A program made the position numbers and the translations under genes. 6,269 nt of DNA, taken from an uncultured Comamonadaceae bacterium. Lineage in GTDB: Bacteria; Pseudomonadota; Gammaproteobacteria; Burkholderiales; Burkholderiaceae_C. This document shows, in pieces, positions 1-5,834 of the stretch. Position 1 is the first letter of the stretch. Each line of letters starts with the position of its first letter. Location of the stretch: assembly GCA_937893415.1 (NCBI GenBank), contig CALBWZ010000452.1, forward strand, positions 1 through 6,269. Reading direction: 5' to 3'. The notes under the pieces are model-generated. The model did no database searches. It saw only the letters and a program-made list of their open reading frames with translations, and was not told where the DNA came from.

Positions 1-1
1 T

Positions 2-133
2 GACAATTGTCCCAGCGCTGCCTAGACAAACCACAGAACAAGACCGACGAATGTCATTAAAACAAATTAAGACGACAATTAATATGGACAAATATCGGAA
101 TAAAAGAAAATAAGTAAAATTTGTCTAGGACAA
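2..133. repeat. Cluster of GACAA/TTGTC words with dyads
   Basis: The five-base word GACAA occurs at 2-6, 25-29, 74-78, 87-91 and 129-133, and its complement TTGTC at 7-11 and 121-125. Two pairs form local dyads: GACAATTGTC (2-11, a perfect 10-bp palindrome) and TTGTC-TAG-GACAA (121-133). In addition CCTAGACAAA (21-30) is the exact reverse complement of TTTGTCTAGG (120-129), giving a 10-bp inverted repeat around an AT-rich spacer. About 0.3 copies would be expected by chance in this length at equal base use. The function is unknown; binding sites for an upstream regulator are one possibility, and biased base composition is the alternative. Confidence 0.5.
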
Positions 134-178
134 CTTGCGTGGGCAGACTACAATCCATACTGAATCACTGGGATATTC

Positions 179-187
179 TGATATACT
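179..187 (+). promoter_or_regulatory. Candidate extended -10 promoter for the isc operon
   Basis: TGATATACT matches the extended -10 pattern TGnTATAAT, with TATACT (182-187) five of six to consensus. No good -35 lies at the right distance (CTGAAT at 160-165 matches three of six), which would fit an extended -10 promoter. Transcription would start near 194-196, inside the IscR operator, so bound IscR would block RNA polymerase. The alternative is a promoter using TGGACT (187-192) within the operator as -35, but its -10 candidate near 212-217 is weak and too far away. Inferred from sequence only. Confidence 0.4.
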
Positions 188-207
188 GGACTAAATTAGT
201 CGGGTAG
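183..207 (+). promoter_or_regulatory. Type 1 IscR operator
   Basis: This 25-bp stretch matches the published E. coli type 1 IscR consensus (ATASYYGACTRWWWYAGTCRRSTAT) at 23 of 25 positions by my count; the mismatches are G at 188 and G at 207. Its core GACTAAATTAGTC (189-201) is a perfect palindrome with a single central base at 195. Type 1 sites are bound by the [2Fe-2S] form of IscR, so the site implies autorepression of the operon when clusters are plentiful and release under iron limitation or oxidative stress. I found only one such site, while E. coli has two at this promoter. Confidence 0.88.
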
Positions 208-231
208 GGCCGATATCCCATAGGTTTAAAC

Positions 232-287
232 AAACAAGTCCGGATGTTCGGATCTTGTTTTTAGGCCACGGACTTGATAACAAGTCC
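232..287 (+). promoter_or_regulatory. iscR leader with competing hairpins
   Basis: Hairpin 1 pairs AAACAAGTCCG (232-242) with CGGA (249-252) plus CTTGTTT (254-260), with T253 bulged and a six-base loop, and runs into a short T tract (258-262) like a weak intrinsic terminator. Hairpin 2 pairs GGACTTG (270-276) with CAAGTCC (281-287) around the loop ATAA, ten bases before the Shine-Dalgarno. CAAGTCCG (235-242) is also exactly complementary to CGGACTTG (269-276), so a third pairing excludes both. The direct repeat AACAAGTCC (233-241 and 279-287) creates this choice. The pairings are seen in the sequence; a role in attenuation or start-site access is inference. Confidence 0.45.
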
Positions 288-296
288 AACCCCACC

Positions 297-302
297 AAGG
301 AG
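297..302 (+). promoter_or_regulatory. Shine-Dalgarno of iscR
   Basis: AAGGAG lies six bases before the ATG at 309. This strong site, with family alignment beginning at MRLTTKGRF, fixes the iscR start at 309 rather than at the upstream in-frame TTG at 255. Confidence 0.85.
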
Positions 303-308
303 TTTGCT

Positions 309-845
309 ATGCGTCTCACCACCAAAGGCCGTTTTGCTGTTACAGCAATGATCGATTTGGCATTGCGCCAGAACACGGGTCCCGTTACATTGGCCGCCAT
401 AAGCCAGCGCCAACAAATTTCGCTGTCCTATCTAGAACAGTTGTTCGGTAAATTGCGTCGTCACCAACTTGTCGAGTCCACACGTGGACCAGGCGGTGGC
501 TACACACTAGCCCGCAAGGCGGCTGAAATTACAGTCGCAGACATCATTGTGTCAGTTGACGAACCCATTGATGCAACGCACTGCAGCGGAAAAGAAAACT
601 GTTTGGGCGAAGGCTCACGTTGTATGACACACGAGTTATGGGCTTCGTTGAACGAGCGTATGGTCGACTTTTTAGACTCCGTCAACCTGCAAAAATTGGT
701 AGATGGCCAAGTTGCAAAAGGCGTTGTTATCGAAAAAGCACCCATGATTAAACGTGCTATTTCTAGTATTCCAGTTGTCAAGCCCATTCGTGTGAATGCA
801 CCCAATTCAGTATTTGCTTTGGGCGCATCTTTAGCCAATAGCTAA
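309..845 (+). CDS. iscR: IscR, Rrf2-family [2Fe-2S] transcriptional regulator
   Basis: IscR senses cluster supply: with a [2Fe-2S] cluster it represses isc, and without it (in E. coli) it can activate other genes. The product is 178 residues, against 162 in E. coli, the extra length being a C-terminal tail after about residue 140 with no recognised motif. The N-terminal winged helix (about 1-80) carries MRLTTKGRFAVTAM, the SLSYLEQLF recognition region with Glu43 (the residue tied to binding-site discrimination in E. coli IscR) and the GPGGGY wing (about 60-65). Cluster ligands are visible as Cys92, Cys98, Cys105 and His108. The spacing between the second and third cysteine is six residues, one more than E. 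coli's. The gene is first in the operon behind a matching type 1 operator, so autoregulation is very likely. A 69-bp gap separates it from iscS. Confidence 0.96.
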   Translation: MRLTTKGRFAVTAMIDLALRQNTGPVTLAAISQRQQISLSYLEQLFGKLRRHQLVESTRGPGGGYTLARKAAEITVADIIVSVDEPIDATHCSGKENCLGEGSRCMTHELWASLNERMVDFLDSVNLQKLVDGQVAKGVVIEKAPMIKRAISSIPVVKPIRVNAPNSVFALGASLANS

Positions 846-882
846 CTCTAGATGTAGACAGTTTGTTTTTGATTTTCTAAAT

Positions 883-898
883 TTGACCCTCAAGTCAA
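883..898 (+). other. Small hairpin in the iscR-iscS gap
   Basis: TTGAC (883-887) pairs with GTCAA (894-898) around CCTCAA, just before the weak iscS ribosome binding site (AGG at 904-906, eight bases from the ATG). The overlapping pairing TTGA (883-886) with TCAA (890-893) is also possible. In E. coli this same gap is where the small RNA RyhB acts to separate iscR from iscSUA expression. Whether anything similar happens here is speculation, because the stem is only five base pairs. Confidence 0.3.
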
Positions 899-914
899 GA
901 AGTAGGTAAGTAAT

Positions 915-2132
915 ATGTCAACGCCGCATTTCCCTGTATATATGGATTACAGCTCCACCAACCCGTGTGACCCGCGCGTGGTGGATGCCATGGTGCCATG
1001 GTTGTACGAACATTTCGGCAACCCAGCGTCACGCAGCCATGCGTGGGGTTGGGAAGCTGAAGCTGCTGTCGAGAAAGCCCGCGTGAACGTAGCCGACTTA
1101 ATCGGTGCGGATCCCCGAGAAATAGTATGGACAAGTGGTGCAACTGAGTCCAACAATTTGGCTCTCAAAGGTGCGGCCCAGTTTTACAAAACCAAAGGCA
1201 AGCACATCATCACGGTGAAAACTGAGCACAAAGCTGTGCTGGACAGCTGTCGCGAGTTAGAGCGCCAAGGCTTTGAAGTTACCTACCTGAATGTCCAAGA
1301 CGACGGCTTGGTTAATCTAGACGTTTTTAAGGCAGCCATTCGTCCCGACACCATTTTGGCAAGCGTCATGTTCGTGAACAACGAAATCGGCGTGGTTCAA
1401 GACATGGCGGCCATTGGTACCGTTTGCCGTGAGCACGGCGTGATTTTTCACGTAGATGCAGCGCAGGCTACTGGCCGCGTCGACATCGACTTGGCCACGT
1501 TGCCGATCGACTTGATGAGCTTGACCGCACACAAAACCTACGGCCCAAAAGGCATTGGTGCCTTGTTCGTACGTCGCAAGCCTCGCATCCGCTTAGAAGC
1601 ACAAATGCACGGCGGTGGCCATGAGCGTGGCATGCGGTCAGGCACACTGCCAACGCACCAAATTGTGGGTATGGGCGAAGCCTACCGCATTGCCAAAGCC
1701 GAAATGGCTGAAGAGAACAAGCGTATCAAGGTGCTTCACGACCGTTTGGTTGCAGGCTTGTCAGGCATGGAAGAAGTCTTTATCAATGGCAACAAAGACC
1801 AACGCGTGCCGCACAACATCAACATGAGCTTTAACTATGTTGAAGGCGAGTCGTTGATCATGGGCATCAAGGGCATGGCGGTTTCAAGTGGGTCAGCTTG
1901 CACATCAGCAAGCCTCGAGCCAAGCTATGTGTTGCGCGCTCTGGGTCGCAGCGATGAGTTGGCACACAGCAGCTTGCGCATGACGATAGGCCGCTGGACG
2001 ACAGAGGCGGAAATTGATTACGCCATTGAAACCATTAAGGCCAGTGTGGCTAAACTGCGTGAACTATCGCCATTGTGGGAAATGTACCAAGATGGTGTGG
2101 ACATTTCCACCATCCAATGGGCTGCGCACTAG
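915..2132 (+). CDS. iscS: Cysteine desulfurase IscS
   Basis: IscS is a cytosolic pyridoxal-phosphate (PLP) homodimer that converts L-cysteine to L-alanine and holds the sulfur as a persulfide for IscU and, in other bacteria, for tRNA thiolation. The 405-residue product is one longer than the E. coli protein and closely similar throughout. Visible key residues are His105 in KTEHKAVLD, Asp181 and Gln184 in HVDAAQ (PLP contacts), Lys207 in the [10 protein letters not shown] motif (Schiff-base lysine), and Cys329 in [13 protein letters not shown] (the persulfide cysteine on the mobile loop). The C-terminus ([12 protein letters not shown] near 385-396), the IscU-docking end in E. coli, is intact. 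The start at 915 gives family-length protein and has AGG eight bases upstream. The motifs fit the IscS group rather than SufS. A 50-bp gap precedes iscU. Confidence 0.97.
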   Translation: MSTPHFPVYMDYSSTNPCDPRVVDAMVPWLYEHFGNPASRSHAWGWEAEAAVEKARVNVADLIGADPREIVWTSGATESNNLALKGAAQFYKTKGKHIITVKTEHKAVLDSCRELERQGFEVTYLNVQDDGLVNLDVFKAAIRPDTILASVMFVNNEIGVVQDMAAIGTVCREHGVIFHVDAAQATGRVDIDLATLPIDLMSLTAHKTYGPKGIGALFVRRKPRIRLEAQMHGGGHERGMRSGTLPTHQIVGMGEAYRIAKAEMAEENKRIKVLHDRLVAGLSGMEEVFINGNKDQRVPHNINMSFNYVEGESLIMGIKGMAVSSGSACTSASLEPSYVLRALGRSDELAHSSLRMTIGRWTTEAEIDYAIETIKASVAKLRELSPLWEMYQDGVDISTIQWAAH

Positions 2133-2171
2133 TCATCCCAGCACACAGCACGGCTTTTTAAAACACTTATT

Positions 2172-2177
2172 AGGAGA
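2172..2177 (+). promoter_or_regulatory. Shine-Dalgarno of iscU
   Basis: AGGAGA is placed five to six bases before the ATG at 2183. It is the strongest ribosome binding site in the operon besides that of iscR, consistent with a need for abundant scaffold protein. Confidence 0.8.
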
Positions 2178-2182
2178 AAATC

Positions 2183-2578
2183 ATGGCATATTCAGACAAG
2201 GTTGTTGAGCACTACGAAAACCCACGCAACGTTGGCACCTTTGACAAAAACGATGACTCAGTTGGTACCGGCATGGTTGGCGCACCAGCTTGTGGCGACG
2301 TGATGAAGTTGCAAATTAAAGTCAACCCAACAACGGGAGTCATTGAAGATGCACGCTTTAAAACCTATGGCTGTGGGTCTGCCATTGCCTCTAGTTCTTT
2401 GGTGACAGAGTGGGTCAAAGGTAAAACGCTTGACCAAGCTGCAGCGTTAAAAAACAGCGAGATTGCTGAAGAACTTGCACTGCCGCCTGTCAAAATCCAC
2501 TGCTCTATATTGGCTGAAGATGCCATTAAAGCTGCAGTCGAAGATTACAAAAAGAAACACGCAGTCGCAGCCGCTTAA
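2183..2578 (+). CDS. iscU: Iron-sulfur cluster scaffold IscU
   Basis: IscU is the platform on which [2Fe-2S] and [4Fe-4S] clusters are built from IscS-derived sulfur, then released with HscB/HscA. The product is 131 residues (128 in E. coli) and begins with the typical MAYSDKVVEHYENPRNVG. Cluster and sulfur-accepting residues are present: Cys37 and Asp39 in GAPACGDVMK, Cys64 in YGCGSAIASSS, and His106-Cys107 in KIHCSILAEDA. The HscA recognition motif LPPVK is at 100-104. A one-residue insertion near 49-52 (NPTTG) shifts the later cysteines by one from E. coli numbering, and a short Ala-rich tail ends the protein. The Asp39 and LPPVK motif mark it as a true IscU rather than SufU or NifU. It is followed by a terminator-like hairpin. 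Confidence 0.97.
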   Translation: MAYSDKVVEHYENPRNVGTFDKNDDSVGTGMVGAPACGDVMKLQIKVNPTTGVIEDARFKTYGCGSAIASSSLVTEWVKGKTLDQAAALKNSEIAEELALPPVKIHCSILAEDAIKAAVEDYKKKHAVAAA

Positions 2579-2594
2579 TCACCATCAGCGACCG

Positions 2595-2622
2595 CCAACA
2601 CCCTGCTGGGTGTTGGGTTTTT
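2595..2622 (+). terminator. Intrinsic terminator or attenuator between iscU and iscA
   Basis: CCAACACCC (2595-2603) pairs perfectly with GGGTGTTGG (2608-2616) around the loop TGCT, giving a 9-bp stem with mostly G-C pairs. One G later follows a run of five T (2618-2622). This is the classic layout of a Rho-independent terminator, 16 bases after the iscU stop. The downstream ACCCACCCC (2623-2631) could pair with the 3' arm (for example TGGGT 2614-2618 with ACCCA 2623-2627), so an alternative fold exists. Because the next genes face the same way and complete the pathway, partial read-through is more likely than complete termination. Confidence 0.85.
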
Positions 2623-2656
2623 ACCCACCCCATGAGTTAGATTGGAACGATCCACC

Positions 2657-2980
2657 ATGTCCGTCACCATGACAGAAGCTGCTGTTAAGCACGTTAACCG
2701 CTACCTGAGCCGTCGAGGCAAGGGAATTGGTGTTCGCTTGGGCGTCAAAACCACTGGCTGCTCTGGCTTGGCTTATACCTTGGAATATGCTGACGACACC
2801 AGCCCTGAAGACATAGAGTTTGAAGACCACGGCATTAAGATATTGATTGACCCAAAAAGTTTGGCCTACCTAGAAGGTACACAGTTGGATTTTGTGCGTG
2901 AGGGTCTAAATGAAGGATTCAAATTTAGCAACCCCAACGAACGCGACCGCTGCGGCTGTGGTGAATCGTTTCGCATTTAA
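2657..2980 (+). CDS. iscA: A-type iron-sulfur carrier IscA
   Basis: IscA belongs to the A-type carriers (HesB/YadR/YfhF family) that bind iron or Fe-S clusters and help mature [4Fe-4S] proteins. The start at 2657 gives 107 residues, exactly the E. coli length and aligned from MSVTMTEAA; the TTG at 2642 would add five unsupported residues, and ATG at 2669 would cut into the conserved start. The three conserved cysteines are Cys35 in TTGCSGLAY and Cys99 and Cys101 in RCGCGESF. Family features such as [20 protein letters not shown] are intact. The E. coli-like length and its place between iscU and hscB favour IscA over ErpA or SufA. A modest GGAA (2644-2647) may serve as ribosome binding site. 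No clear promoter is seen after the terminator, so expression probably depends on read-through. Its stop overlaps the hscB start. Confidence 0.95.
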   Translation: MSVTMTEAAVKHVNRYLSRRGKGIGVRLGVKTTGCSGLAYTLEYADDTSPEDIEFEDHGIKILIDPKSLAYLEGTQLDFVREGLNEGFKFSNPNERDRCGCGESFRI

Positions 2981-3516
2981 TGTCTGGGGTCAACCCAATA
3001 AGCTTGCAAGCCAATGACTTCGAGCTGTTTGACCTGCCTGCGCGGTTTGAACTTGATACTTTAGAGCTAGCCAAACGGTGGAAAGCCCTCCAAGCCCTTA
3101 CCCACCCAGACAAGTTTGTCAGTAGCACTGGTGCTGATCAACGGATGGCTATGCAACGGTCTGTGCGCGTTAACGAGGCTTATCAGAGGCTGAGAACCCC
3201 CACATTGCGCGCAGGCTACCTGTGCGAACTTCGGGGCGCCTCCATTGACGCCGAGCGCAACACCGCCATGCCCCACGCATTTTTAGTTCAGCAAATGCAG
3301 CTGCGTGAAGATCTTGATGACGCATCAGGGAACCCAACGGCCTTGCAACGACTGGCCGATGTGGCGCTAGCAGCGAAAAAAGAGTGGCTGAATAAAGTAG
3401 CTACTGCCTTGGATGTTGACAACGACGCTGCGGCCGGTGCATCCGGCGTACGTGCACTCATGTTTATTGAGCGCGTTGCCAAAGATATCAACCAACAACT
3501 AGACGACGCAGCCTGA
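2980..3516 (+). CDS. hscB: Co-chaperone HscB (J-domain protein Hsc20)
   Basis: HscB is the J-protein that binds IscU, delivers it to HscA and stimulates HscA ATPase activity. The product is 178 residues (171 in E. coli). The N-terminal J domain (about 11-75) begins at NDFELFDLP and has the HPD motif at 42-44 in THPDKF, followed by RSVRVNEAYQRLRTPTLRAGYL. The C-terminal three-helix IscU-binding domain includes FLVQQMQLREDLDD (101-114), matching the family's LELRE-type motif. An acidic/Ala-rich insertion (about 144-153) explains the extra length. The ATG shares its A with the iscA stop (TAATG), so translational coupling is likely, as no good Shine-Dalgarno lies at usual distance. No zinc-binding N-terminal extension is present, unlike eukaryotic homologues. 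Confidence 0.95.
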   Translation: MSGVNPISLQANDFELFDLPARFELDTLELAKRWKALQALTHPDKFVSSTGADQRMAMQRSVRVNEAYQRLRTPTLRAGYLCELRGASIDAERNTAMPHAFLVQQMQLREDLDDASGNPTALQRLADVALAAKKEWLNKVATALDVDNDAAAGASGVRALMFIERVAKDINQQLDDAA

Positions 3517-3526
3517 AAAAGCTGCG
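3507..3526 (+). other. Hairpin over the hscB stop codon
   Basis: CGCAGC (3507-3512) pairs perfectly with GCTGCG (3521-3526), with the loop CTGAAAAA containing the UGA stop of hscB. No T run follows, so it is not an intrinsic terminator. It could influence mRNA stability or re-initiation at hscA, which has no clear ribosome binding site, or it may be chance. Confidence 0.35.
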
Positions 3527-3550
3527 CAATAACCAGTAACGATTAACTTT

Positions 3551-5431
3551 ATGGCATTGCTCCAAATTTCAGAACCGGGCCAATCTCCCGACCCACACCA
3601 ACGCAAGATTGCAGTTGGTATAGACCTTGGCACCACACACTCATTGCTGGCCAGTGTGCGCAATGGCATTGCCGAATGCTTGCCTGACGAACATGGCCGT
3701 GTGATTTTGCCCAGCGTGGTGCGGTACACCAGCCAAGCACCAGGCCGTCAAATTGGTTATGAAGCCTTGGCTGCACAACACACAGACCCTGGTAACACCA
3801 TCACATCAGTCAAACGCTTGATGGGTCGAAAGCGCGGTGACGTGCACAACGTAGACAACCTGCCTTACACCGTTATAGATGGCGAGGGCATGGCTTTGGT
3901 CACCACTGTAGCCGGCAACAAAACACCGGTTGAGGTGAGTGCAGAATTATTAGCCACCTTGCGCTTTCGGGCTGAAGACAGCTTTGACAACGACTTGTTT
4001 GGTGCTGTGATTACAGTACCCGCTTACTTCGACGATGCACAACGCCAAGCCACCAAAGACGCGGCACAGTTGGCAGGTATCAATGTACTGCGTCTTATCA
4101 ACGAGCCCACTGCAGCAGCAATTGCATATGGCTTAGAGCAAGGCAGCGAAGGCGTGTACGCCATTTATGATTTGGGTGGCGGCACCTTTGACATTTCAAT
4201 TCTTCGCTTGAGCAAAGGTGTTTTTGAAGTCGTGGCCACAGGCGGCGACTCTGCCTTGGGAGGTGACGACTATGACCGCGCACTGGCGCACTGGGCCTTG
4301 TTGCAAACACCTGGCCAGCCAGCACCAGAAAGGTTAAGTGCAACCGATAAAAGCATGTTGTACAACGCAGCACGTACCTGTAAAGAGCACTTATCAAACA
4401 CCAACAGCGCCGAATTGGCAGCCCCACTTAGTGGTGGTGACATCAGCATCACTGTGACGGCGCAAAACTTCGCCGATGCAACCGCGCAACTAACACTGCG
4501 CACGGTGCAAGCTGTACGCAAAACCCTGCGCGATGCAGACATGGGTATTGACGATGTACAGGGCGTGGTCATGGTGGGTGGCTCCACGCGCATGCCTGTT
4601 GTACTGCAAGCCGTTGAAGCATTGTTTGGCAAACCGCCACTCACTAACCTAAACCCCGATGAAGTGGTAGCGCTTGGCGCTGCCATTCAGGCCAACCAGT
4701 TGGCTGGTAACCACACTGGCGACGCCCTGTTATTACTGGATGTTATCCCTCTGTCTTTAGGCATTGAGACCATGGGTGGCTTGGTTGAACGCATTGTGCC
4801 GCGTAACAGCGCCATACCAACCGCTCGCGGCCAAGACTTCACCACATTTAAAGACGGTCAAACCGCCCTCGCCTTGCATGTTGTGCAAGGTGAACGCGAC
4901 TTGGTGGCAGATTGCCGCAGCCTTGCCCGCTTTGAACTGCGGGGCATACCACCTATGACGGCAGGTGCAGCCCGCATCCGTGTGACATTTACAGTCGATG
5001 CCGATGGCCTGTTGCAGGTGGGTGCCACAGAAACGCAGTCAGGCGTGCAAGCACACATTGACGTTAAACCGAGCTACGGCTTGTCTGACGACCAAATTGC
5101 CGCCATGCTTCGGGACAGCTTCAGCACCGCGCAACAAGACATGCAAGCCCGCGCATTGGTCGAAGCGCGTGTAGACGCCGAGCGCATGGTGTTGGCCACA
5201 CAAAGCGCACTCGACGCAGACGGAGACTTGCTGACAGCGCAAGAGCGTAGCGGGATTACAGCCAGCATCAGCACCTTGTCTGACCTGATTGGCTCAGACG
5301 CCAGTACCAACGCAGCCACCATTGAGTCTCACACCAAACAACTGGCTGCTGCAACAGAAGGGTTTGCAGCGGCACGTATGAACCGTGGCATTGCACAAGC
5401 CCTGTCAGGTAAACGTCTAGACTCTGTTTAA
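3551..5431 (+). CDS. hscA: Hsp70-type chaperone HscA
   Basis: HscA is the specialised Hsp70 that, using ATP and HscB, binds the LPPVK motif of IscU and promotes cluster transfer to apo-proteins. The 626-residue product (616 in E. coli) has an N-terminal ATPase domain (about 20-390) with GIDLGTTHS at 23-31, the likely catalytic Lys88 in [18 protein letters not shown] at 184-194, YDLGGGTFD at 206-214 and MVGGSTRMP at 341-349. The interdomain linker DVIPLSLG (397-404), a substrate-binding domain (about 400-510) with [24 protein letters not shown] HscA sequence, and a helical lid (about 515-626) follow. The CRSLARF stretch and VKPSYGLSD separate it from DnaK, as does context. The DnaK C-terminal acidic tail is absent. 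The 34-bp upstream gap has no recognisable Shine-Dalgarno, but the ATG at 3551 gives a family-like N-terminus. Confidence 0.96.
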   Translation: MALLQISEPGQSPDPHQRKIAVGIDLGTTHSLLASVRNGIAECLPDEHGRVILPSVVRYTSQAPGRQIGYEALAAQHTDPGNTITSVKRLMGRKRGDVHNVDNLPYTVIDGEGMALVTTVAGNKTPVEVSAELLATLRFRAEDSFDNDLFGAVITVPAYFDDAQRQATKDAAQLAGINVLRLINEPTAAAIAYGLEQGSEGVYAIYDLGGGTFDISILRLSKGVFEVVATGGDSALGGDDYDRALAHWALLQTPGQPAPERLSATDKSMLYNAARTCKEHLSNTNSAELAAPLSGGDISITVTAQNFADATAQLTLRTVQAVRKTLRDADMGIDDVQGVVMVGGSTRMPVVLQAVEALFGKPPLTNLNPDEVVALGAAIQANQLAGNHTGDALLLLDVIPLSLGIETMGGLVERIVPRNSAIPTARGQDFTTFKDGQTALALHVVQGERDLVADCRSLARFELRGIPPMTAGAARIRVTFTVDADGLLQVGATETQSGVQAHIDVKPSYGLSDDQIAAMLRDSFSTAQQDMQARALVEARVDAERMVLATQSALDADGDLLTAQERSGITASISTLSDLIGSDASTNAATIESHTKQLAAATEGFAAARMNRGIAQALSGKRLDSV

Positions 5432-5485
5432 GCAGAACGCTTCAAACTGACACCCGGTTAAACCCCAACACACTTATCAAGCGCC

Positions 5486-5824
5486 ATGCCCATTATTAAA
5501 ATTTTGCCTCACCCTGAATACTGCCCACAAGGTAAAGACATCAACGCGCCCGCAGGGACCAGCATTTGCGAGGCAATGCTAGACAACCATATCAATATTG
5601 AACACGCGTGTGAAATGAGCTGTGCATGCACCACTTGCCACGTCATCGTGCACGAAGGCGGCAGCAGCTTGAATGACGCTGAAGAAGCCGAAGAAGACAT
5701 GCTTGACCGGGCTTGGGGTTTGGAGCCTAGGTCACGCCTAAGTTGTCAAGCCATTTTGGCGCAGGCCAACTTGGTGGTGGAAATACCCAAATACTCCATC
5801 AACCACGCCAAAGAAAACCACTGA
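5486..5824 (+). CDS. fdx: Isc-type [2Fe-2S] ferredoxin Fdx
   Basis: Fdx is the adrenodoxin-like ferredoxin that supplies electrons during cluster assembly on IscU/IscS. The product is 112 residues (111 in E. coli). Cluster ligands are Cys42, Cys48, Cys51 and Cys87 (CX5CX2C then CX35C), in HACEMSCACTTCH and RLSCQA; the additional Cys46 near the cluster is also kept as in E. coli Isc ferredoxin. The acidic helix DAEEAEEDMLDRAWGLEPRS (64-83), a partner-binding surface in this family, is intact, as is the end VVEIPKYSINHAKE. Two further cysteines, Cys13 and Cys28, lie outside the cluster motif. The start at 5486 lines up with MPKIVILPH of E. coli but has no evident Shine-Dalgarno. A 54-bp gap follows hscA. 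The iscX gene often found next is absent. Confidence 0.96.
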   Translation: MPIIKILPHPEYCPQGKDINAPAGTSICEAMLDNHINIEHACEMSCACTTCHVIVHEGGSSLNDAEEAEEDMLDRAWGLEPRSRLSCQAILAQANLVVEIPKYSINHAKENH

Positions 5825-5834
5825 TCAACGCCCT

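Larger units (their letters stand above)
169..220. repeat. Outer inverted repeat framing the IscR operator
   Basis: TGGGATAT (169-176) and ATATCCCA (213-220) are perfect 8-bp reverse complements. Their centre (194.5) almost coincides with the centre of the IscR core palindrome (195), so the control region is a nested dyad about 52 bp wide. The outer arms overlap the promoter region and the presumed start of the transcript. They could be a second protein site, perhaps for a dimer spanning IscR, or chance. Confidence 0.55.
1..308. other. Non-coding region upstream of iscR
   Basis: No convincing gene lies in this stretch. The reading frame open into iscR could be extended upstream to a TTG at 255, but it lacks family similarity there, and the one reverse-strand frame (191-400) runs into the iscR coding region. 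Bases 1-133 are AT-rich with repeated GACAA/TTGTC words. Bases 169-220 hold the promoter and IscR operator. Bases 232-287 hold leader hairpins, and 297-302 is the iscR ribosome binding site. The neighbouring gene to the left lies outside the window, so whether this is a divergent or tandem intergenic region cannot be told. Confidence 0.8.

Noticed and set aside
255..308. N-terminal extension of IscR from TTG at 255
   Set aside because: The 18 extra residues overlap the leader hairpins, do not match the IscR family, and the ATG at 309 has a strong, well-placed Shine-Dalgarno.
500..838. Reverse-strand open frame of 112 codons inside iscR
   Set aside because: It is antisense to conserved IscR coding sequence, including the cluster motif, with no family resemblance or ribosome binding site.
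2133..2182. Possible terminator in the iscS-iscU gap because of a GGC followed by five T
   Set aside because: I could not find a stable inverted repeat before the T run; iscU has its own strong ribosome binding site and is expected on the same transcript.
2463..2672. Open frame spanning the end of iscU and the iscU-iscA gap
   Set aside because: It is out of frame with iscU, crosses the terminator hairpin, and encodes a Pro/His-rich sequence with no recognisable features.
4270..4686. Reverse-strand open frame of 138 codons inside hscA
   Set aside because: It lies wholly opposite the conserved hscA ATPase region, has low-complexity Ser/Ala/Thr-rich composition and no recognised motif; it is a shadow of the real gene.
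5825..5834. Search for iscX or another small gene between fdx and dnaQ
   Set aside because: Only 10 bases separate the two genes, so nothing fits; iscX, if present, is elsewhere.
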